Source of the DNA: DATKPE01 sp035524335
Lineage (GTDB): Bacteria; Bacteroidota; Ignavibacteria; UBA10030; SZUA-254
Length of the DNA: 64,000 nucleotides
Reading direction: 5' to 3'
NCBI GenBank assembly: GCA_035524335.1
Contig: DATKPE010000047.1
Location: 75,096 to 139,095 of the forward strand
Shown: positions 17,010 to 26,639 of the stretch, piece by piece
How positions within the stretch are numbered: the stretch's first letter is position 1
How the letters are laid out: each line of letters starts with the position of its first letter
The notes under the pieces: model-generated
The model's database searches: none
What the model saw: only the letters and a program-made list of their open reading frames with translations
Told to the model about the DNA's origin: nothing
Made by a program: the position numbers and the translations under genes

Positions 17010-17108
17010 AAGGAAATACTCCGATCTGGAAGTACGGTGGGCTTGATACATCGTCGTACGGTACTGCATGATGAAAGTTTCAACACCGGACAGCCGGCCG
17101 GCCTGCAC

Positions 17109-17708
17109 TTACCGGCGGCGGAGAGAGGTCGGAAAAGGAATGAGAGCGGGAGTAGACTCCCTGTATTCCTCGTACGAAGCGCCAAACTGGCTGAGGAGAA
17201 GAGCTTCCTCTCTCCCGGCCCGGATGCTGAATCCGACGAGATAGATGCCGCAGGCGACGATCAGCCCCGCAGTGGAACTGACGCAGATGCCGGTGGCGAT
17301 CATAAGCCCGAATAAACCTGAATAAATGGGGTGACGGACCAGGGAGTAGGGGCCTGTGGTGATAAGGCGGTGGTCTTCGACAAGCCGGGCGGAGAGTGAC
17401 CAGAATTTCCCGAGCGCATTTATGGCGGCCATGACAAGCCAGACCGATAAGAGTGAGATGACTGCGGCGAGCAGGTGCAAAGGGACGTCGATGGTTTCAG
17501 ATATGAACCAGTGCTGGGGATTTCTCCGCATTATCCAGGTTGCGGCGATGCCGGCCGCCTGGAGCAGAACGCCGAACCTGGCTTTCCGGTCGGATTTTAC
17601 GGAAGGCCCGGACGGATAACGCCTCCTGAGAAAGAATGCTCCGGCAAAAAGAAACCAGCTGAGCATCACGATGTACGTTGAAACCGACGAGGGTGTGATC
17701 TTATTCAT
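17109..17708 (-). CDS. Isoprenylcysteine/phospholipid methyltransferase-like membrane protein
   Basis: This 199-residue protein has about four to five membrane helices and the ICMT/PEMT C-terminal signature: LVEDHRLITTGPYSLVRHPIYSGLFGLMIATG, followed by REEALLLSQFGASYEEYRES. The RHP and EEYR segments form the S-adenosylmethionine and lipid-side active site in the family. The methyl acceptor is unknown. Start ATG 17708. It lies 99 bases upstream of the adaptor gene on the same strand, so cotranscription with the exporter genes is possible but not certain. Confidence 0.82.
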   Translation of the reverse strand: MNKITPSSVSTYIVMLSWFLFAGAFFLRRRYPSGPSVKSDRKARFGVLLQAAGIAATWIMRRNPQHWFISETIDVPLHLLAAVISLLSVWLVMAAINALGKFWSLSARLVEDHRLITTGPYSLVRHPIYSGLFGLMIATGICVSSTAGLIVACGIYLVGFSIRAGREEALLLSQFGASYEEYRESTPALIPFPTSLRRR

Positions 17709-17894
17709 GACAGAGCGTGCCGGGCGTAATTCTTTATAGTATGAACGTTTCAGCGGAAGGATTGTTTCACTCCCCGGGCAGGGTACAGGTACCGTGTCCG
17801 CGGAAAAACGAAAGAGAGGTCCGAATAGCCGAAGATGGCAGGTTAAATGGCAAATCTCCCGGAAAGTTCGTATCTTCATCAATCAAAATCCGAC

Positions 17895-19367
17895 ATGCCG
17901 AAGCGTTCTGATCTCCACTCCATACTCATCATCGGTGCCGGACCGATCATCATCGGCCAGGCCTGTGAGTTCGACTATTCCGGCACACAGGCCTGCACGG
18001 TGCTTCGCGAAGAGGGTTTCCGCGTCATCCTGATCAACAGCAATCCGGCGACGATCATGACCGATCCGGAGTTCGCCGACCGCACCTACATCGAACCGAT
18101 CACCCCTTATTTTGTCGAAAAGATCATCGAACGGGAACATCCCGACGCGATTCTGCCGACCATGGGAGGTCAGACGGCGCTGAACACCGCGGTGGCGCTC
18201 GCCGAACGGGGCGTCCTCGACCGCCATAAGGTGGAGCTCATCGGGGCGAAGCTGGAGGCGATCCGGAAAGCGGAAAACCGGCAGTTGTTTCAGCAGACGA
18301 TGCGTGATATCGGACTTGAGACGCCCCGCGGAGCCTTCGTCCGCTCGCTCGATGAGTCGCTCCGCTTTGCGGAGAAGACCGGATTTCCGATCATCATTCG
18401 TCCGTCGTTCACCCTCGGAGGGACGGGCGGCGGCACGGCCTTCAACATTGAGGAATTCCGGACCAAGGTACAGTATGCCCTCAATGCGAGTCCGATCCAC
18501 GAAACGCTCGTCGAGGAATCGGTCATCGGGTGGAAGGAATTCGAGCTCGAGGTGATGCGCGATCTTCAGGATCGCGTCGTCATCATCTGTTCGATCGAGA
18601 ATTTCGATCCGATGGGGGTTCATACCGGTGATTCCATCACCGTCGCCCCGGCCCAGACGCTGACCGACAGAGAATACCAGTTGATGCGGGACGCCGCCAA
18701 AAAGATCATCCGGGCGATAGGGGTGGAAACCGGCGGCTCGAACATCCAGTTTGCCGTCAATCCCGCCAACGGCCGGATGCTGGTGATCGAGATGAATCCG
18801 CGCGTTTCACGCTCTTCCGCGCTCGCCTCGAAGGCGACCGGATTCCCCATTGCAAAAATTGCCGCTAAGCTGTCGGTCGGTTATACGCTCGACGAAATAC
18901 CGAACGACATCACCCGTCAAACCCCGGCCTCCTTCGAACCGGCGATCGATTACTGCGTCGTGAAGATCCCGAGATGGGATTTCGAGAAATTCAAGGGAGT
19001 CGACGACACCCTCGGCGTTCAGATGAAATCGGTCGGCGAAGCGATGGCCTTCGGCCGGACATTCAAGGAGGCGCTCCAGAAAGCGCTCCGCTCCCTGGAA
19101 CAGGGCCGTTACGGTCTCGGAGCGGACGGGAAGGATCCCTTCGATCCCGCTCTGCTCACACCGGAGGATCGGCTGAGCTGGAAAGAAAAGATCGTTCAGC
19201 GTCTCCGGATGCCGAAAGCGGATAATATCTTCTACCTCCGGTCCGCGCTCCAGGTCGGAATGTCGGTCGATGAAATCCATGCGGTCACCGGTATCGATCC
19301 GTGGTTTCTCAATAATATCAGGGAGATCGTCGAGTGTGAGGAGGAACTAAGACAATATGCGATCTGA
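17895..19367 (+). CDS. carB: Carbamoyl-phosphate synthase large chain, N-terminal half (split gene)
   Basis: CarB makes carbamoyl phosphate for arginine and pyrimidine synthesis; its N-terminal half forms carboxyphosphate and carbamate. The 490-residue product starts [30 protein letters not shown], the standard CarB start, and contains the ATP-grasp elements ([34 protein letters not shown]) and the start of the oligomerisation domain ([18 protein letters not shown]). It ends at a TGA at 19365-19367. The C-terminal half begins 24 bases later in the same reading frame. Many bacteria have one CarB of about 1,070 residues; split versions are known, for example in Methanocaldococcus and Aquifex. 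No carA is in the window. Confidence 0.93.
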   Translation: MPKRSDLHSILIIGAGPIIIGQACEFDYSGTQACTVLREEGFRVILINSNPATIMTDPEFADRTYIEPITPYFVEKIIEREHPDAILPTMGGQTALNTAVALAERGVLDRHKVELIGAKLEAIRKAENRQLFQQTMRDIGLETPRGAFVRSLDESLRFAEKTGFPIIIRPSFTLGGTGGGTAFNIEEFRTKVQYALNASPIHETLVEESVIGWKEFELEVMRDLQDRVVIICSIENFDPMGVHTGDSITVAPAQTLTDREYQLMRDAAKKIIRAIGVETGGSNIQFAVNPANGRMLVIEMNPRVSRSSALASKATGFPIAKIAAKLSVGYTLDEIPNDITRQTPASFEPAIDYCVVKIPRWDFEKFKGVDDTLGVQMKSVGEAMAFGRTFKEALQKALRSLEQGRYGLGADGKDPFDPALLTPEDRLSWKEKIVQRLRMPKADNIFYLRSALQVGMSVDEIHAVTGIDPWFLNNIREIVECEEELRQYAI

Positions 19368-19391
19368 GCGATCGGTTCCGGCGAAACACCG

Positions 19392-21191
19392 ATGAAAAAA
19401 ATCACCCCCGAAATTCTGCGCAAGGCCAAGGAGTTCGGTTTCTCCGACCGACAGCTGGCCCATATCTGGAAGACCGATGAGGATACGGTCCGCCGGCTCC
19501 GCGGAACCCTCGGCGTTCTCCCGGTCTTCAAGACCGTCGATACCTGCGCCGCGGAATTCGCCGCCGAAACGCCCTACCACTTTTCCACCTACGAGCGGGA
19601 AAACGAGGTGCGGCGGTCGGACCGGAAGAAGGTGATCATTCTGGGCGGAGGTCCGAACAGGATCGGACAGGGGATCGAATTCGATTATTGCTGTGTGCAC
19701 GGCATTTTCGCCCTCGAAGAAGCGGGATACGAAACGCTGATGGTGAACTGCAATCCCGAAACGGTGTCGACCGATTACGATCAGACCGACAAGCTCTACT
19801 TCGAGCCGCTCACGCTCGAGAACGTCCTGGAGATCTGCCGTGCCGAGGAACCGGTCGGGGTGATCGTCAGCTTCGGCGGCCAGACGCCGCTGAAACTCGC
19901 CCGGGCGCTCGAAGCGAACGGGATCAGGATCCTCGGGACCTCGTCCGACGACATCGATGTAGCGGAAGACCGGAAGCGGTTCGGCGACCTTCTGAAAAAG
20001 CTCCACATTCCCCATCCGAAGGACGGAAACGCCTCAACCGTCGAAGAGGCCGAGCAGATCGCGGCTGGCATCGGGTACCCGGTACTGGTCCGGCCGTCGT
20101 ACGTGCTGGGGGGAAGAGCCATGGAGATCATTTACAAACCGGAGGCGCTCCGGGATTACATGAAACAGGCGACCCGGGTGTCGCCCGACCATCCGATTCT
20201 GATCGACAAGTTTCTGGAGGATGCGAAGGAGTTCGACGTCGATGCGGTATGCGACGGCAGGGACGTTCTCATCGGGGGGGTCCTCCAGCATATCGAAGAG
20301 GCGGGGATTCATTCCGGCGACAGCGCCTGCGTTCTGATGCCGCAGGTGGAAAGCGTTCAGGTGATCGAACAGCTGAAGGATTTTACCCGCAAGCTGGCAC
20401 TGGCGCTGAATGTCCGGGGACTGGTCAACGTGCAGTGTGCGGAAAAAGGGGGGATCGTCTACGTTCTGGAGGTGAATCCCCGGGCGTCGCGCACCGTTCC
20501 GTTCATCAGCAAGGCGATCGGTCTTCCTCTGGCGAAGATCGCGACCAGGGTCATGATGGGGGCGTCGCTCCGTGATTTCGGGCTATCCCTCGATCAACAA
20601 CCCGCCACGATCGCGGTCAAACAGCCGGTCTTTCCGTTCGGCAAATTCCCGAAGGCGAAGATCTACCTTGGTCCCGAAATGCGCTCGACGGGGGAAGTCA
20701 TGGCGATCTCCGACACGTTCGGCGAGGCGATCGCAAAATCGTTCATCGCGTCCGGCGGAACGCTTCCGACCGAGGGGGGAGTATTTCTGAGCGTGAACGA
20801 CAACGATAAAAATTACCGGACCCTTGAGGTTGCCAAGGGGTTCGTGCGGCTCGGATTCACGATCTACGCCACCGCGGGGACCGGCAAATTTCTCGGCGGA
20901 CACGGGGTTCCCCACCGGACGATCTACAAGGTCAATGAAGGGCGCCCGAACGTGGTGGACGCCATCAAGAACAGGGAAATTCATCTGCTGATCAACACCC
21001 CGCTCGGGGAAGTGTCGCGGTACGATGAACTGGCGATCGGCAGTGCTGCGCTCGAATCCGCACTGCCGATCATCACGACCATCTCCGCGGCGGCGGCGGC
21101 CGTCAAGGGCATCCAGTGGATGCGCGAGAGGCCGCTCGGCGTCAAGAGCATTCAGGAATATCACAGCGAACGCATTTCCACACACACCTGA
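19392..21191 (+). CDS. carB: Carbamoyl-phosphate synthase large chain, C-terminal half (split gene)
   Basis: This 599-residue protein continues CarB exactly where the first half stops: it starts in the oligomerisation domain (ITPEILRKAKEFGFSDRQLAHIW), then VDTCAAEFAAETPYHFSTY, the second ATP-grasp domain (VIILGGGPNRIGQGIEFDYC, RPSYVLGGRAMEII, EVNPRASRTVPFISKAIG), and the MGS-like allosteric domain (about residues 465-599, TAGTGKFLGGHGV). This half phosphorylates carbamate. The ATG 19392 is preceded by no clear ribosome site, so translation may depend on coupling to the first half. The two halves together should give a working enzyme. Confidence 0.93.
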   Translation: MKKITPEILRKAKEFGFSDRQLAHIWKTDEDTVRRLRGTLGVLPVFKTVDTCAAEFAAETPYHFSTYERENEVRRSDRKKVIILGGGPNRIGQGIEFDYCCVHGIFALEEAGYETLMVNCNPETVSTDYDQTDKLYFEPLTLENVLEICRAEEPVGVIVSFGGQTPLKLARALEANGIRILGTSSDDIDVAEDRKRFGDLLKKLHIPHPKDGNASTVEEAEQIAAGIGYPVLVRPSYVLGGRAMEIIYKPEALRDYMKQATRVSPDHPILIDKFLEDAKEFDVDAVCDGRDVLIGGVLQHIEEAGIHSGDSACVLMPQVESVQVIEQLKDFTRKLALALNVRGLVNVQCAEKGGIVYVLEVNPRASRTVPFISKAIGLPLAKIATRVMMGASLRDFGLSLDQQPATIAVKQPVFPFGKFPKAKIYLGPEMRSTGEVMAISDTFGEAIAKSFIASGGTLPTEGGVFLSVNDNDKNYRTLEVAKGFVRLGFTIYATAGTGKFLGGHGVPHRTIYKVNEGRPNVVDAIKNREIHLLINTPLGEVSRYDELAIGSAALESALPIITTISAAAAAVKGIQWMRERPLGVKSIQEYHSERISTHT

Positions 21192-21206
21192 CAGGAGGTT
21201 TCCGTC

Positions 21207-21821
21207 ATGAAACGCACCGCAATCCGCACTCTTCTGGCCGTGATCCTGTTGTGTATCCCGGGTCTGCTTCTGGCCCAATTGCCGACGCCGGGCGTGCCGA
21301 GCGTCCCGTTGAACATCGACCTTGGTGTTTTCGGCGGTCTGAGCAGTCCGCTGAGCCCCCTGAGCAACTCCGTGAATTCCGGCTGGAACGCCGGCGCGAA
21401 AGCGCGTCTGTCCGGTTTTCTGCCGGTGAACATACTTATTTCAGGCGCCTACAACAGACTGCCGTTCGCCGGGGGTGTGATTCCGCTGGGCGGCGGACCG
21501 GCGACGAACCTCAGCGGCGAATCGATGACGGCAATAACGGCGGGGGCGGGACTGGAATATCCGCTGACCTCTCTTGTCGTGAAGCCGTATCTCGCGGCCG
21601 ACGGGTTCGTGACGATTCTTTCGAGCACGGTCGCCGGCGCGACCTCGACGACGCGCGAGGGGGCCGCATTCGGCGCCGGGGTGATGTTCAGCGTGCCGGC
21701 ATTCGGAAGTTTCGATCTTTCCGTCAAGTACCAGATGCTCAATGCGTTCGGAAAAGATTCCGGAGAAGATACTCAGTCACTGCTGGGGGTGAGTCTCGCC
21801 GTGATGTTCGGCGTACTTTAA
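21207..21821 (+). CDS. Small outer-membrane beta-barrel protein
   Basis: This 204-residue protein has a signal peptide ([24 protein letters not shown]) and then a glycine-rich series of amphipathic strands ([74 protein letters not shown]), as expected for an eight-stranded barrel. The function is unknown. A strong AGGAGG ribosome site at 21193-21198 lies 8 bases before the ATG, and the gene starts 15 bases after carB, so it is probably the last gene of that transcript. A hairpin terminator follows at 21842-21880. Confidence 0.72.
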   Translation: MKRTAIRTLLAVILLCIPGLLLAQLPTPGVPSVPLNIDLGVFGGLSSPLSPLSNSVNSGWNAGAKARLSGFLPVNILISGAYNRLPFAGGVIPLGGGPATNLSGESMTAITAGAGLEYPLTSLVVKPYLAADGFVTILSSTVAGATSTTREGAAFGAGVMFSVPAFGSFDLSVKYQMLNAFGKDSGEDTQSLLGVSLAVMFGVL

Positions 21822-21841
21822 GGTTCCGGGCGTCGTTCCAT

Positions 21842-21881
21842 CCCTGCCGCCGGATCCGAACTCTCCGGCGGCGGGGCTTTT
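21842..21881 (+). terminator. Hairpin terminator directly before uvrA
   Basis: A 13-base-pair stem pairs 21842-21854 with 21864-21876 (one G-T pair), with a 9-base loop, followed by CTTTT. It ends only 8-12 bases before the uvrA ATG at 21889, so it both closes the carB/outer-membrane-protein transcript and occupies the space where a uvrA leader would be. Confidence 0.7.
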
Positions 21882-21888
21882 GCTTCCC

Positions 21889-24738
21889 ATGAAAAAAAAA
21901 TCCGCCATTCCCCCCGTGAGCCCGTCCAGGCCCGCCGCCGGCGCCATCTCGATACGCGGCGCGAGGGTCCATAACCTCAAAAACATCTCTCTCGATATCC
22001 CCCGCGGCAAGCTGATTGTGGTGACCGGGGTGAGCGGGTCCGGGAAATCGAGCCTTGCGTTCGACACCCTCTACGCGGAGGGCCAGCGCCGCTTCGTCGA
22101 ATCCCTCTCCTCCTATGCGCGGCAGTTCCTCGAACGCATGGACAAGCCGGACGTCGACAGCATCGGCGGAATGAGTCCGGCAATCGCCATCGAACAGAAA
22201 ACCACCGCGCGGAATCCGCGGTCGACGGTTGGAACCTCGACCGAGGTGTACGACTACCTCCGGCTTCTCTTCGCACGGATCGGGAAGACACACTGCGCGA
22301 CATGCGGAAGGCTGGTCCGCAGGGATTCCGTCGAAACGGTTCTCGAAACCCTCTCCCTGAAGGCGGCCGACGGCAAGCCCCTGAAGCTCTATGTCCTCTT
22401 CCCCCTCCATCATCACAAAGAGACCCCCGTCCGGGTCGAGCTCGAACATCTGAAACAGGAGGGCTTCTTCCGCGTTTTTTACCGGGACGGGATTTACGAT
22501 CTCCACGAAACGAGCCTCCCCGGAAATGCACGGCGGCAGGATATTTACGTTCTGGTCGATCGTCTTATCTTCCGCAAAGGGGAAAGCGATCCGAAACTGA
22601 CGGACTCGATCGAAACCGCCTTCACCGCGGGCGAGGGGGTCGTGGTCCTCCACTTCCCGGAGAAGGGAGGGGAGGCCGTGTTCAATCAGCATTTCGCCTG
22701 TTCGAACTGCGGCACGAGATATGAAGAACCGGATCCCCGGCTCTTTTCCTTCAACAATCCGTTCGGCGCATGTCCAAAGTGCCAGGGGTTCGGAAGATCG
22801 GTCGGCATCGACATGAATCTCGTCGTTCCCGACCGGAGCAAGACTCTGAGGGAAGGGGCAATTGCTCCCTGGACGAGCCCGAAATGGCATAACTGGCTCA
22901 GGGATCTCCTCCGATGCGCTTACGATGCGAAGCTTCGGATCGACGCTCCCTACGAGGAACTTTCCCCGGCCGAGATTGATGTTGTGATGAAAGGCTCCGG
23001 TCCGTTCAGGGGGGTCGACGGTTTTTTCCGGATGGTCGAGGGGAAGATGTACAAAATTTATTACCGGATCCTGCTCAGCCGGTACAGGGGATATACCACC
23101 TGCGATGCCTGTCATGGCGCCCGCCTCCGGCCCGAAGCGCTCCTCGTCACCGTCGGTGAAAAGTCGATATTCGATGTGGTCCGGATGACGATCGGGGAGG
23201 CGCACCGGTTTTTCGACGGGCTGAAGCTCCCCGCATTCGAACAGCAGGTCGCAAAGCGGATTCTCGGAGAACTTCACCGGCGGCTCACCTATCTGGTCGA
23301 CGTCGGAATCGGCTACCTGACGCTGGACCGGCTGTCGAACACTCTCTCGGGGGGCGAATCCCAGCGCATCAATCTGGCGACGGCGCTCGGTTCGTCCCTG
23401 GTCGGTTCCCTTTATGTGCTTGACGAGCCGAGCATCGGGCTCCACCCGCGGGACAATCAGAAACTGATCGCGATTCTCCGGTCGCTTCGGGATCTCGGGA
23501 ACACGGTGGTCGTCGTGGAGCACGACGCCGACATGATGAAGGCGGCCGATCACATCGTCGACATGGGTCCGGCGGCAGGGGAACGGGGCGGCGAAATCGT
23601 TGCCGCGGGAAACTTCAGCCGGATCAGCGCGCATCCCGATTCGCTCACCGGGAAATATCTCAGCGGCAGGAGTTCGATACCGGTGCCGCCGCGCCGACGG
23701 AAGCGGACCCGACAGGCGATCGTCGTCCGGGGAGCCGCGGAACATAATCTCCGGAACATCGACGTCGAAATCCCCCTCGGACTTCTGGTGGTCATGACCG
23801 GCGTGAGCGGGTCGGGGAAAAGCACGTTCGTGCATGACGTTCTGTACGGCGCAATCCAGGCCGGGAAGGGGAATCCCGTCGAGAGGGTCGGGGCGCACCG
23901 TTCGATCGAGGGGCTCGACCACATCGGGCAGGCCGAACTCGTCGATCAATCCCCCATCGGACGCACACCCCGCTCGAACCCGGTCACCTACCTGAAGGCA
24001 TTCGATCATATCCGGGATCTCCTCGCCTCGACCCAGAGCGCGAAAATGCACGGCTATACCCCGGGATATTTTTCCTTCAATGTGGAAGGCGGACGCTGTG
24101 ACGTCTGCGAGGGAAGCGGGATCCAGACTGTCGAGATGCAGTTCCTTGCGGACCTGGAGCTTGTCTGCGAAGCGTGCCAGGGGAAACGATACAAGAAAGA
24201 GGTGCTTGAAATCAGATATCAGGGAAAGAACGTGGATGAGATCCTCGGCATGACCGTCACCGAGGCGATCGGCTTTTTCTCCGGGCATCCCAGCGGTAAA
24301 CAGGTCGCGAGGAAGCTGACCGTTCTCGACGACGTCGGCATGGGATACATCCGGCTGGGACAGTCGGCCACGACTCTCTCCGGTGGTGAAGCCCAGCGGG
24401 TGAAGCTTGCCGCGCACCTTGCCGCCCAGGAGGGGGATGAACCGGTGCTCTTTATCTTCGATGAGCCGACCACCGGCCTTCACTTCGACGATATCGCGAA
24501 ACTGCTCCGCGCGCTCAACGCCCTCGTCGAACGGGGAAATTCGGTCCTGCTCATTGAACACAACATGGATGTGATCAAATCCGCCGACTGGCTCATCGAT
24601 CTGGGACCGGAAGCGGGTGCGGAGGGGGGAAACATCGTGACGGCGGGAACGCCTGAGGAGGTTGCCGCCCATCCCGCGTCACACACCGGCAGATTCCTGC
24701 GGAACGCTCTCCCTCCCGTGAGAAAAAAGAAGACGTAA
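21889..24738 (+). CDS. uvrA: Excinuclease ABC subunit A
   Basis: UvrA is the damage-sensing ATPase of nucleotide excision repair. The 949-residue protein has two ABC modules: Walker [22 protein letters not shown] near residue 45 and [14 protein letters not shown] near 640; signatures [12 protein letters not shown] and [12 protein letters not shown]; Walker [14 protein letters not shown] and [13 protein letters not shown]. Zinc-binding pairs are present: [22 protein letters not shown] with CEACQGKRY. Length is normal. An in-frame TTG lies 9 bases upstream, but ATG 21889 is preferred. No Shine-Dalgarno sequence is visible because a terminator hairpin immediately precedes it. Confidence 0.97.
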   Translation: MKKKSAIPPVSPSRPAAGAISIRGARVHNLKNISLDIPRGKLIVVTGVSGSGKSSLAFDTLYAEGQRRFVESLSSYARQFLERMDKPDVDSIGGMSPAIAIEQKTTARNPRSTVGTSTEVYDYLRLLFARIGKTHCATCGRLVRRDSVETVLETLSLKAADGKPLKLYVLFPLHHHKETPVRVELEHLKQEGFFRVFYRDGIYDLHETSLPGNARRQDIYVLVDRLIFRKGESDPKLTDSIETAFTAGEGVVVLHFPEKGGEAVFNQHFACSNCGTRYEEPDPRLFSFNNPFGACPKCQGFGRSVGIDMNLVVPDRSKTLREGAIAPWTSPKWHNWLRDLLRCAYDAKLRIDAPYEELSPAEIDVVMKGSGPFRGVDGFFRMVEGKMYKIYYRILLSRYRGYTTCDACHGARLRPEALLVTVGEKSIFDVVRMTIGEAHRFFDGLKLPAFEQQVAKRILGELHRRLTYLVDVGIGYLTLDRLSNTLSGGESQRINLATALGSSLVGSLYVLDEPSIGLHPRDNQKLIAILRSLRDLGNTVVVVEHDADMMKAADHIVDMGPAAGERGGEIVAAGNFSRISAHPDSLTGKYLSGRSSIPVPPRRRKRTRQAIVVRGAAEHNLRNIDVEIPLGLLVVMTGVSGSGKSTFVHDVLYGAIQAGKGNPVERVGAHRSIEGLDHIGQAELVDQSPIGRTPRSNPVTYLKAFDHIRDLLASTQSAKMHGYTPGYFSFNVEGGRCDVCEGSGIQTVEMQFLADLELVCEACQGKRYKKEVLEIRYQGKNVDEILGMTVTEAIGFFSGHPSGKQVARKLTVLDDVGMGYIRLGQSATTLSGGEAQRVKLAAHLAAQEGDEPVLFIFDEPTTGLHFDDIAKLLRALNALVERGNSVLLIEHNMDVIKSADWLIDLGPEAGAEGGNIVTAGTPEEVAAHPASHTGRFLRNALPPVRKKKT

Positions 24739-24755
24739 CGGAGCCGGGAGGCTTC

Positions 24756-25418
24756 TCAGATTGCCCCGCCGAAATTTATCGTGATGTAGAATCCGCCGAA
24801 CTCGGTTTTTGTAGTGCCGAGAAGGCTCTCGATGCCGTTCGGGTACGGAATGATGTAATACCGGAGGTCGAGGCCGAACATCCGCGTTTTCTCGGTCCCG
24901 AAGTACGCGCCGAATCCGAGAAACCCCCCTGCGGTGTACCGCGGCTGTCCCTTCCCGAGTGCGGTAAAAAACTCGTCCGCGTTCGGGAAGACATAGATCA
25001 TCGCCGGCCCGGCCGCCGCGCTGACATAGGGACGGAAATTGTCCAGTATTTCATCCTTGAACAGCCGCTGTTCCACCCCGACGAAGAGCGGCAGGACGAG
25101 AAAACGGTTCACCAGATTATAGGTGTACCGGTTTCCGTAATAGTCGATGTAATCCCGTTCATCGTCGTCCTTCGATTCCGAAATCGAGAAATCGACAAAG
25201 GACGATAGCACGTCCGAGAATTCATGACGGTAGAACACCCCGCCGCCGAATCCGCCCAGCGAAACGAGGAGGTCGGCCCCCATGGCGTTATGCTGGCTGT
25301 CGTCGGGTGCCGGGAGTGCGGCCGCGTCGGTCCTGGAGAACCGGACCTGCGCGGACCCGCCGGCAAATCCGATGCCGAGGAACAGCGCCGTGCAAAGAAC
25401 CCTGCCGATCATCTTCAT
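24756..25418 (-). CDS. Outer-membrane beta-barrel protein
   Basis: This 220-residue protein has a signal peptide (MKMIGRVLCTALFLGIGFAGGSA) and a barrel-like pattern (ADLLVSLGGFGGGVFYRHEF, RFLVLPLFVGVEQRL, TAGGFLGFGAYFG, GLDLRYYIIPYP, GGFYITINFGG), ending in a glycine-rich strand. It resembles the outer-membrane-protein beta-barrel families common in Bacteroidota and relatives. Function unknown. It lies 34 bases after the glycosyltransferase gene, with an AAAGGAT ribosome site before the ATG, so it is probably cotranscribed with it. Confidence 0.7.
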   Translation of the reverse strand: MKMIGRVLCTALFLGIGFAGGSAQVRFSRTDAAALPAPDDSQHNAMGADLLVSLGGFGGGVFYRHEFSDVLSSFVDFSISESKDDDERDYIDYYGNRYTYNLVNRFLVLPLFVGVEQRLFKDEILDNFRPYVSAAAGPAMIYVFPNADEFFTALGKGQPRYTAGGFLGFGAYFGTEKTRMFGLDLRYYIIPYPNGIESLLGTTKTEFGGFYITINFGGAI

Positions 25419-25452
25419 TTGTCTATCCTTTCATCTCAGCATTTTCCCGTTG

Positions 25453-26547
25453 TCAGATCAGAGCCGATTCATAAACAGCCATTGTCCGGAGCGCACATTC
25501 CTTCGTCGAGAACATTCCGGCACGTGCCCGCCCCCTTTCGGTGACGGTCGCCCGGGCCTGCCGGTCGCCGAGCATCCGGCCGATCGCATCGGCGAGCTGA
25601 GCCGGATTTCCCGGTTCGAACAGGATGCCGCCGTCACTCACAATCTCGGAAATTGCCGATCCGCGGGCTCCGATGGCCGGCGCCCCGGCGGCCATCGCCT
25701 CCACCATCGGCGAACCGAATCCTTCGTAGCGCGATGGAAGAACAACCGCACCGGCACAGCGATATCCTTCCGCCAGATCCTCCCTCGGGATCCGGCCGAG
25801 TTCCCGGAGAGCCCCGCTCCGGATGATACCGCCGGCGGGCTGTAAAAGTTCCCGGTTGTCCGAAATCCGCTCTCCAATGCAGACCAGCTCGATGTCGCCG
25901 GTCTTCCGGACGATGGCCATCGCGTTCAGCAGGGTGCCGACGTCCTTGTGCGGTTTTGTGCTTCCGACATAGAGGACGTACGGCTTCTCCAGCCTGTATT
26001 TTTTCCTGAAGGCGTTTTTCGTTTCGTCGTCCGTCTGCCGGAAAAATTCGCAATGCGTGCCGGGATACGTCACGTGAATTTTTGCCTCATCGACCGGAAA
26101 CCGGGAGAGAATTTCCTGCCGCGTAAACATGGAATTCGTGATGACCCGGGTCGCGTGGCGGCACGCATGACCGATGACAGTGGAGGCGTACGCCCGCTGG
26201 AGCGGGGAAAAATACTCGGGAAATTTCAGGTGGATGATGTCGTGCACGGTCACCACCGAGGGCCTGCGGAGCCTGAACGGGAGGGTGTAATGCGGGGCGT
26301 GGAAGAGATCAGGATTGAGGGCATTGACCCTGCGGGCGACGGTGAAGAGTTCCCGGATCGAATAGAGGGACGCCGGTTCCTCCACGATGGTCCCGCCCGG
26401 AAGGGATGACAGCGCCTGCCGGTCCGCCGGCCTGACGAACCAGACGAACCTGTTGTCGCCGAGAGCGGGAAGTTCCCGGACCAGGTTCTGGATGTAGGTC
26501 CCGATGCCGAAATCGTAGTACTTTCGTATGTCAATCGCTATCCGGAT
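25453..26547 (-). CDS. GT-B glycosyltransferase (GT4 type) with apparent ATC start
   Basis: This family moves a sugar from an activated donor to a lipid or sugar acceptor, often for surface polysaccharide. The C-terminal domain has VLYVGSTKPHKDVGTLLNAM and the donor site GFGSPMVEAMAAGAPAIG. The conserved N-terminus IRIAIDIRKYYDFGIGTYIQ is encoded upstream of the first ATG/GTG/TTG in frame (GTG at 26385), and the frame is closed upstream by TGA. The codon in the place of the usual initiating ATG is ATC at 26547-26545, with GGGGA 9 bases before it. Start there gives 364 residues, normal for the family. Either a rare ATC start or a base error is likely. Promoter at 26610-26638. Confidence 0.8.
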   Translation of the reverse strand: MRIAIDIRKYYDFGIGTYIQNLVRELPALGDNRFVWFVRPADRQALSSLPGGTIVEEPASLYSIRELFTVARRVNALNPDLFHAPHYTLPFRLRRPSVVTVHDIIHLKFPEYFSPLQRAYASTVIGHACRHATRVITNSMFTRQEILSRFPVDEAKIHVTYPGTHCEFFRQTDDETKNAFRKKYRLEKPYVLYVGSTKPHKDVGTLLNAMAIVRKTGDIELVCIGERISDNRELLQPAGGIIRSGALRELGRIPREDLAEGYRCAGAVVLPSRYEGFGSPMVEAMAAGAPAIGARGSAISEIVSDGGILFEPGNPAQLADAIGRMLGDRQARATVTERGRARAGMFSTKECALRTMAVYESALI

Positions 26548-26609
26548 GGCGCTCGATCCCCAGATGAGTTCTGCCCCGACGCCGTAAGCTGCGTTTGTGG
26601 TCTCTCATA

Positions 26610-26638
26610 AATATAAATCCCGGTGGAAGGAAAGTCAA
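26610..26638 (-). promoter_or_regulatory. Promoter for the glycosyltransferase gene
   Basis: Minus strand: TTGACT at 26638-26633, a 17-base spacer, TATATT at 26615-26610. It begins right after the RlmI-like gene's stop codon. The predicted transcript start is near 26603, about 56 bases before the proposed ATC start. Confidence 0.65.
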
Positions 26639-26639
26639 T

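Noticed and set aside
19365..19367. TGA between the carB halves as a selenocysteine codon
   Set aside because: CarB has no selenocysteine at this position, the site is in a linker, and no SECIS-like hairpin is evident directly after it.
21739..24672. 977-residue minus-strand frame opposite uvrA
   Set aside because: uvrA on the plus strand is unambiguous by both ABC modules and zinc sites; the antisense frame has no recognisable domain.
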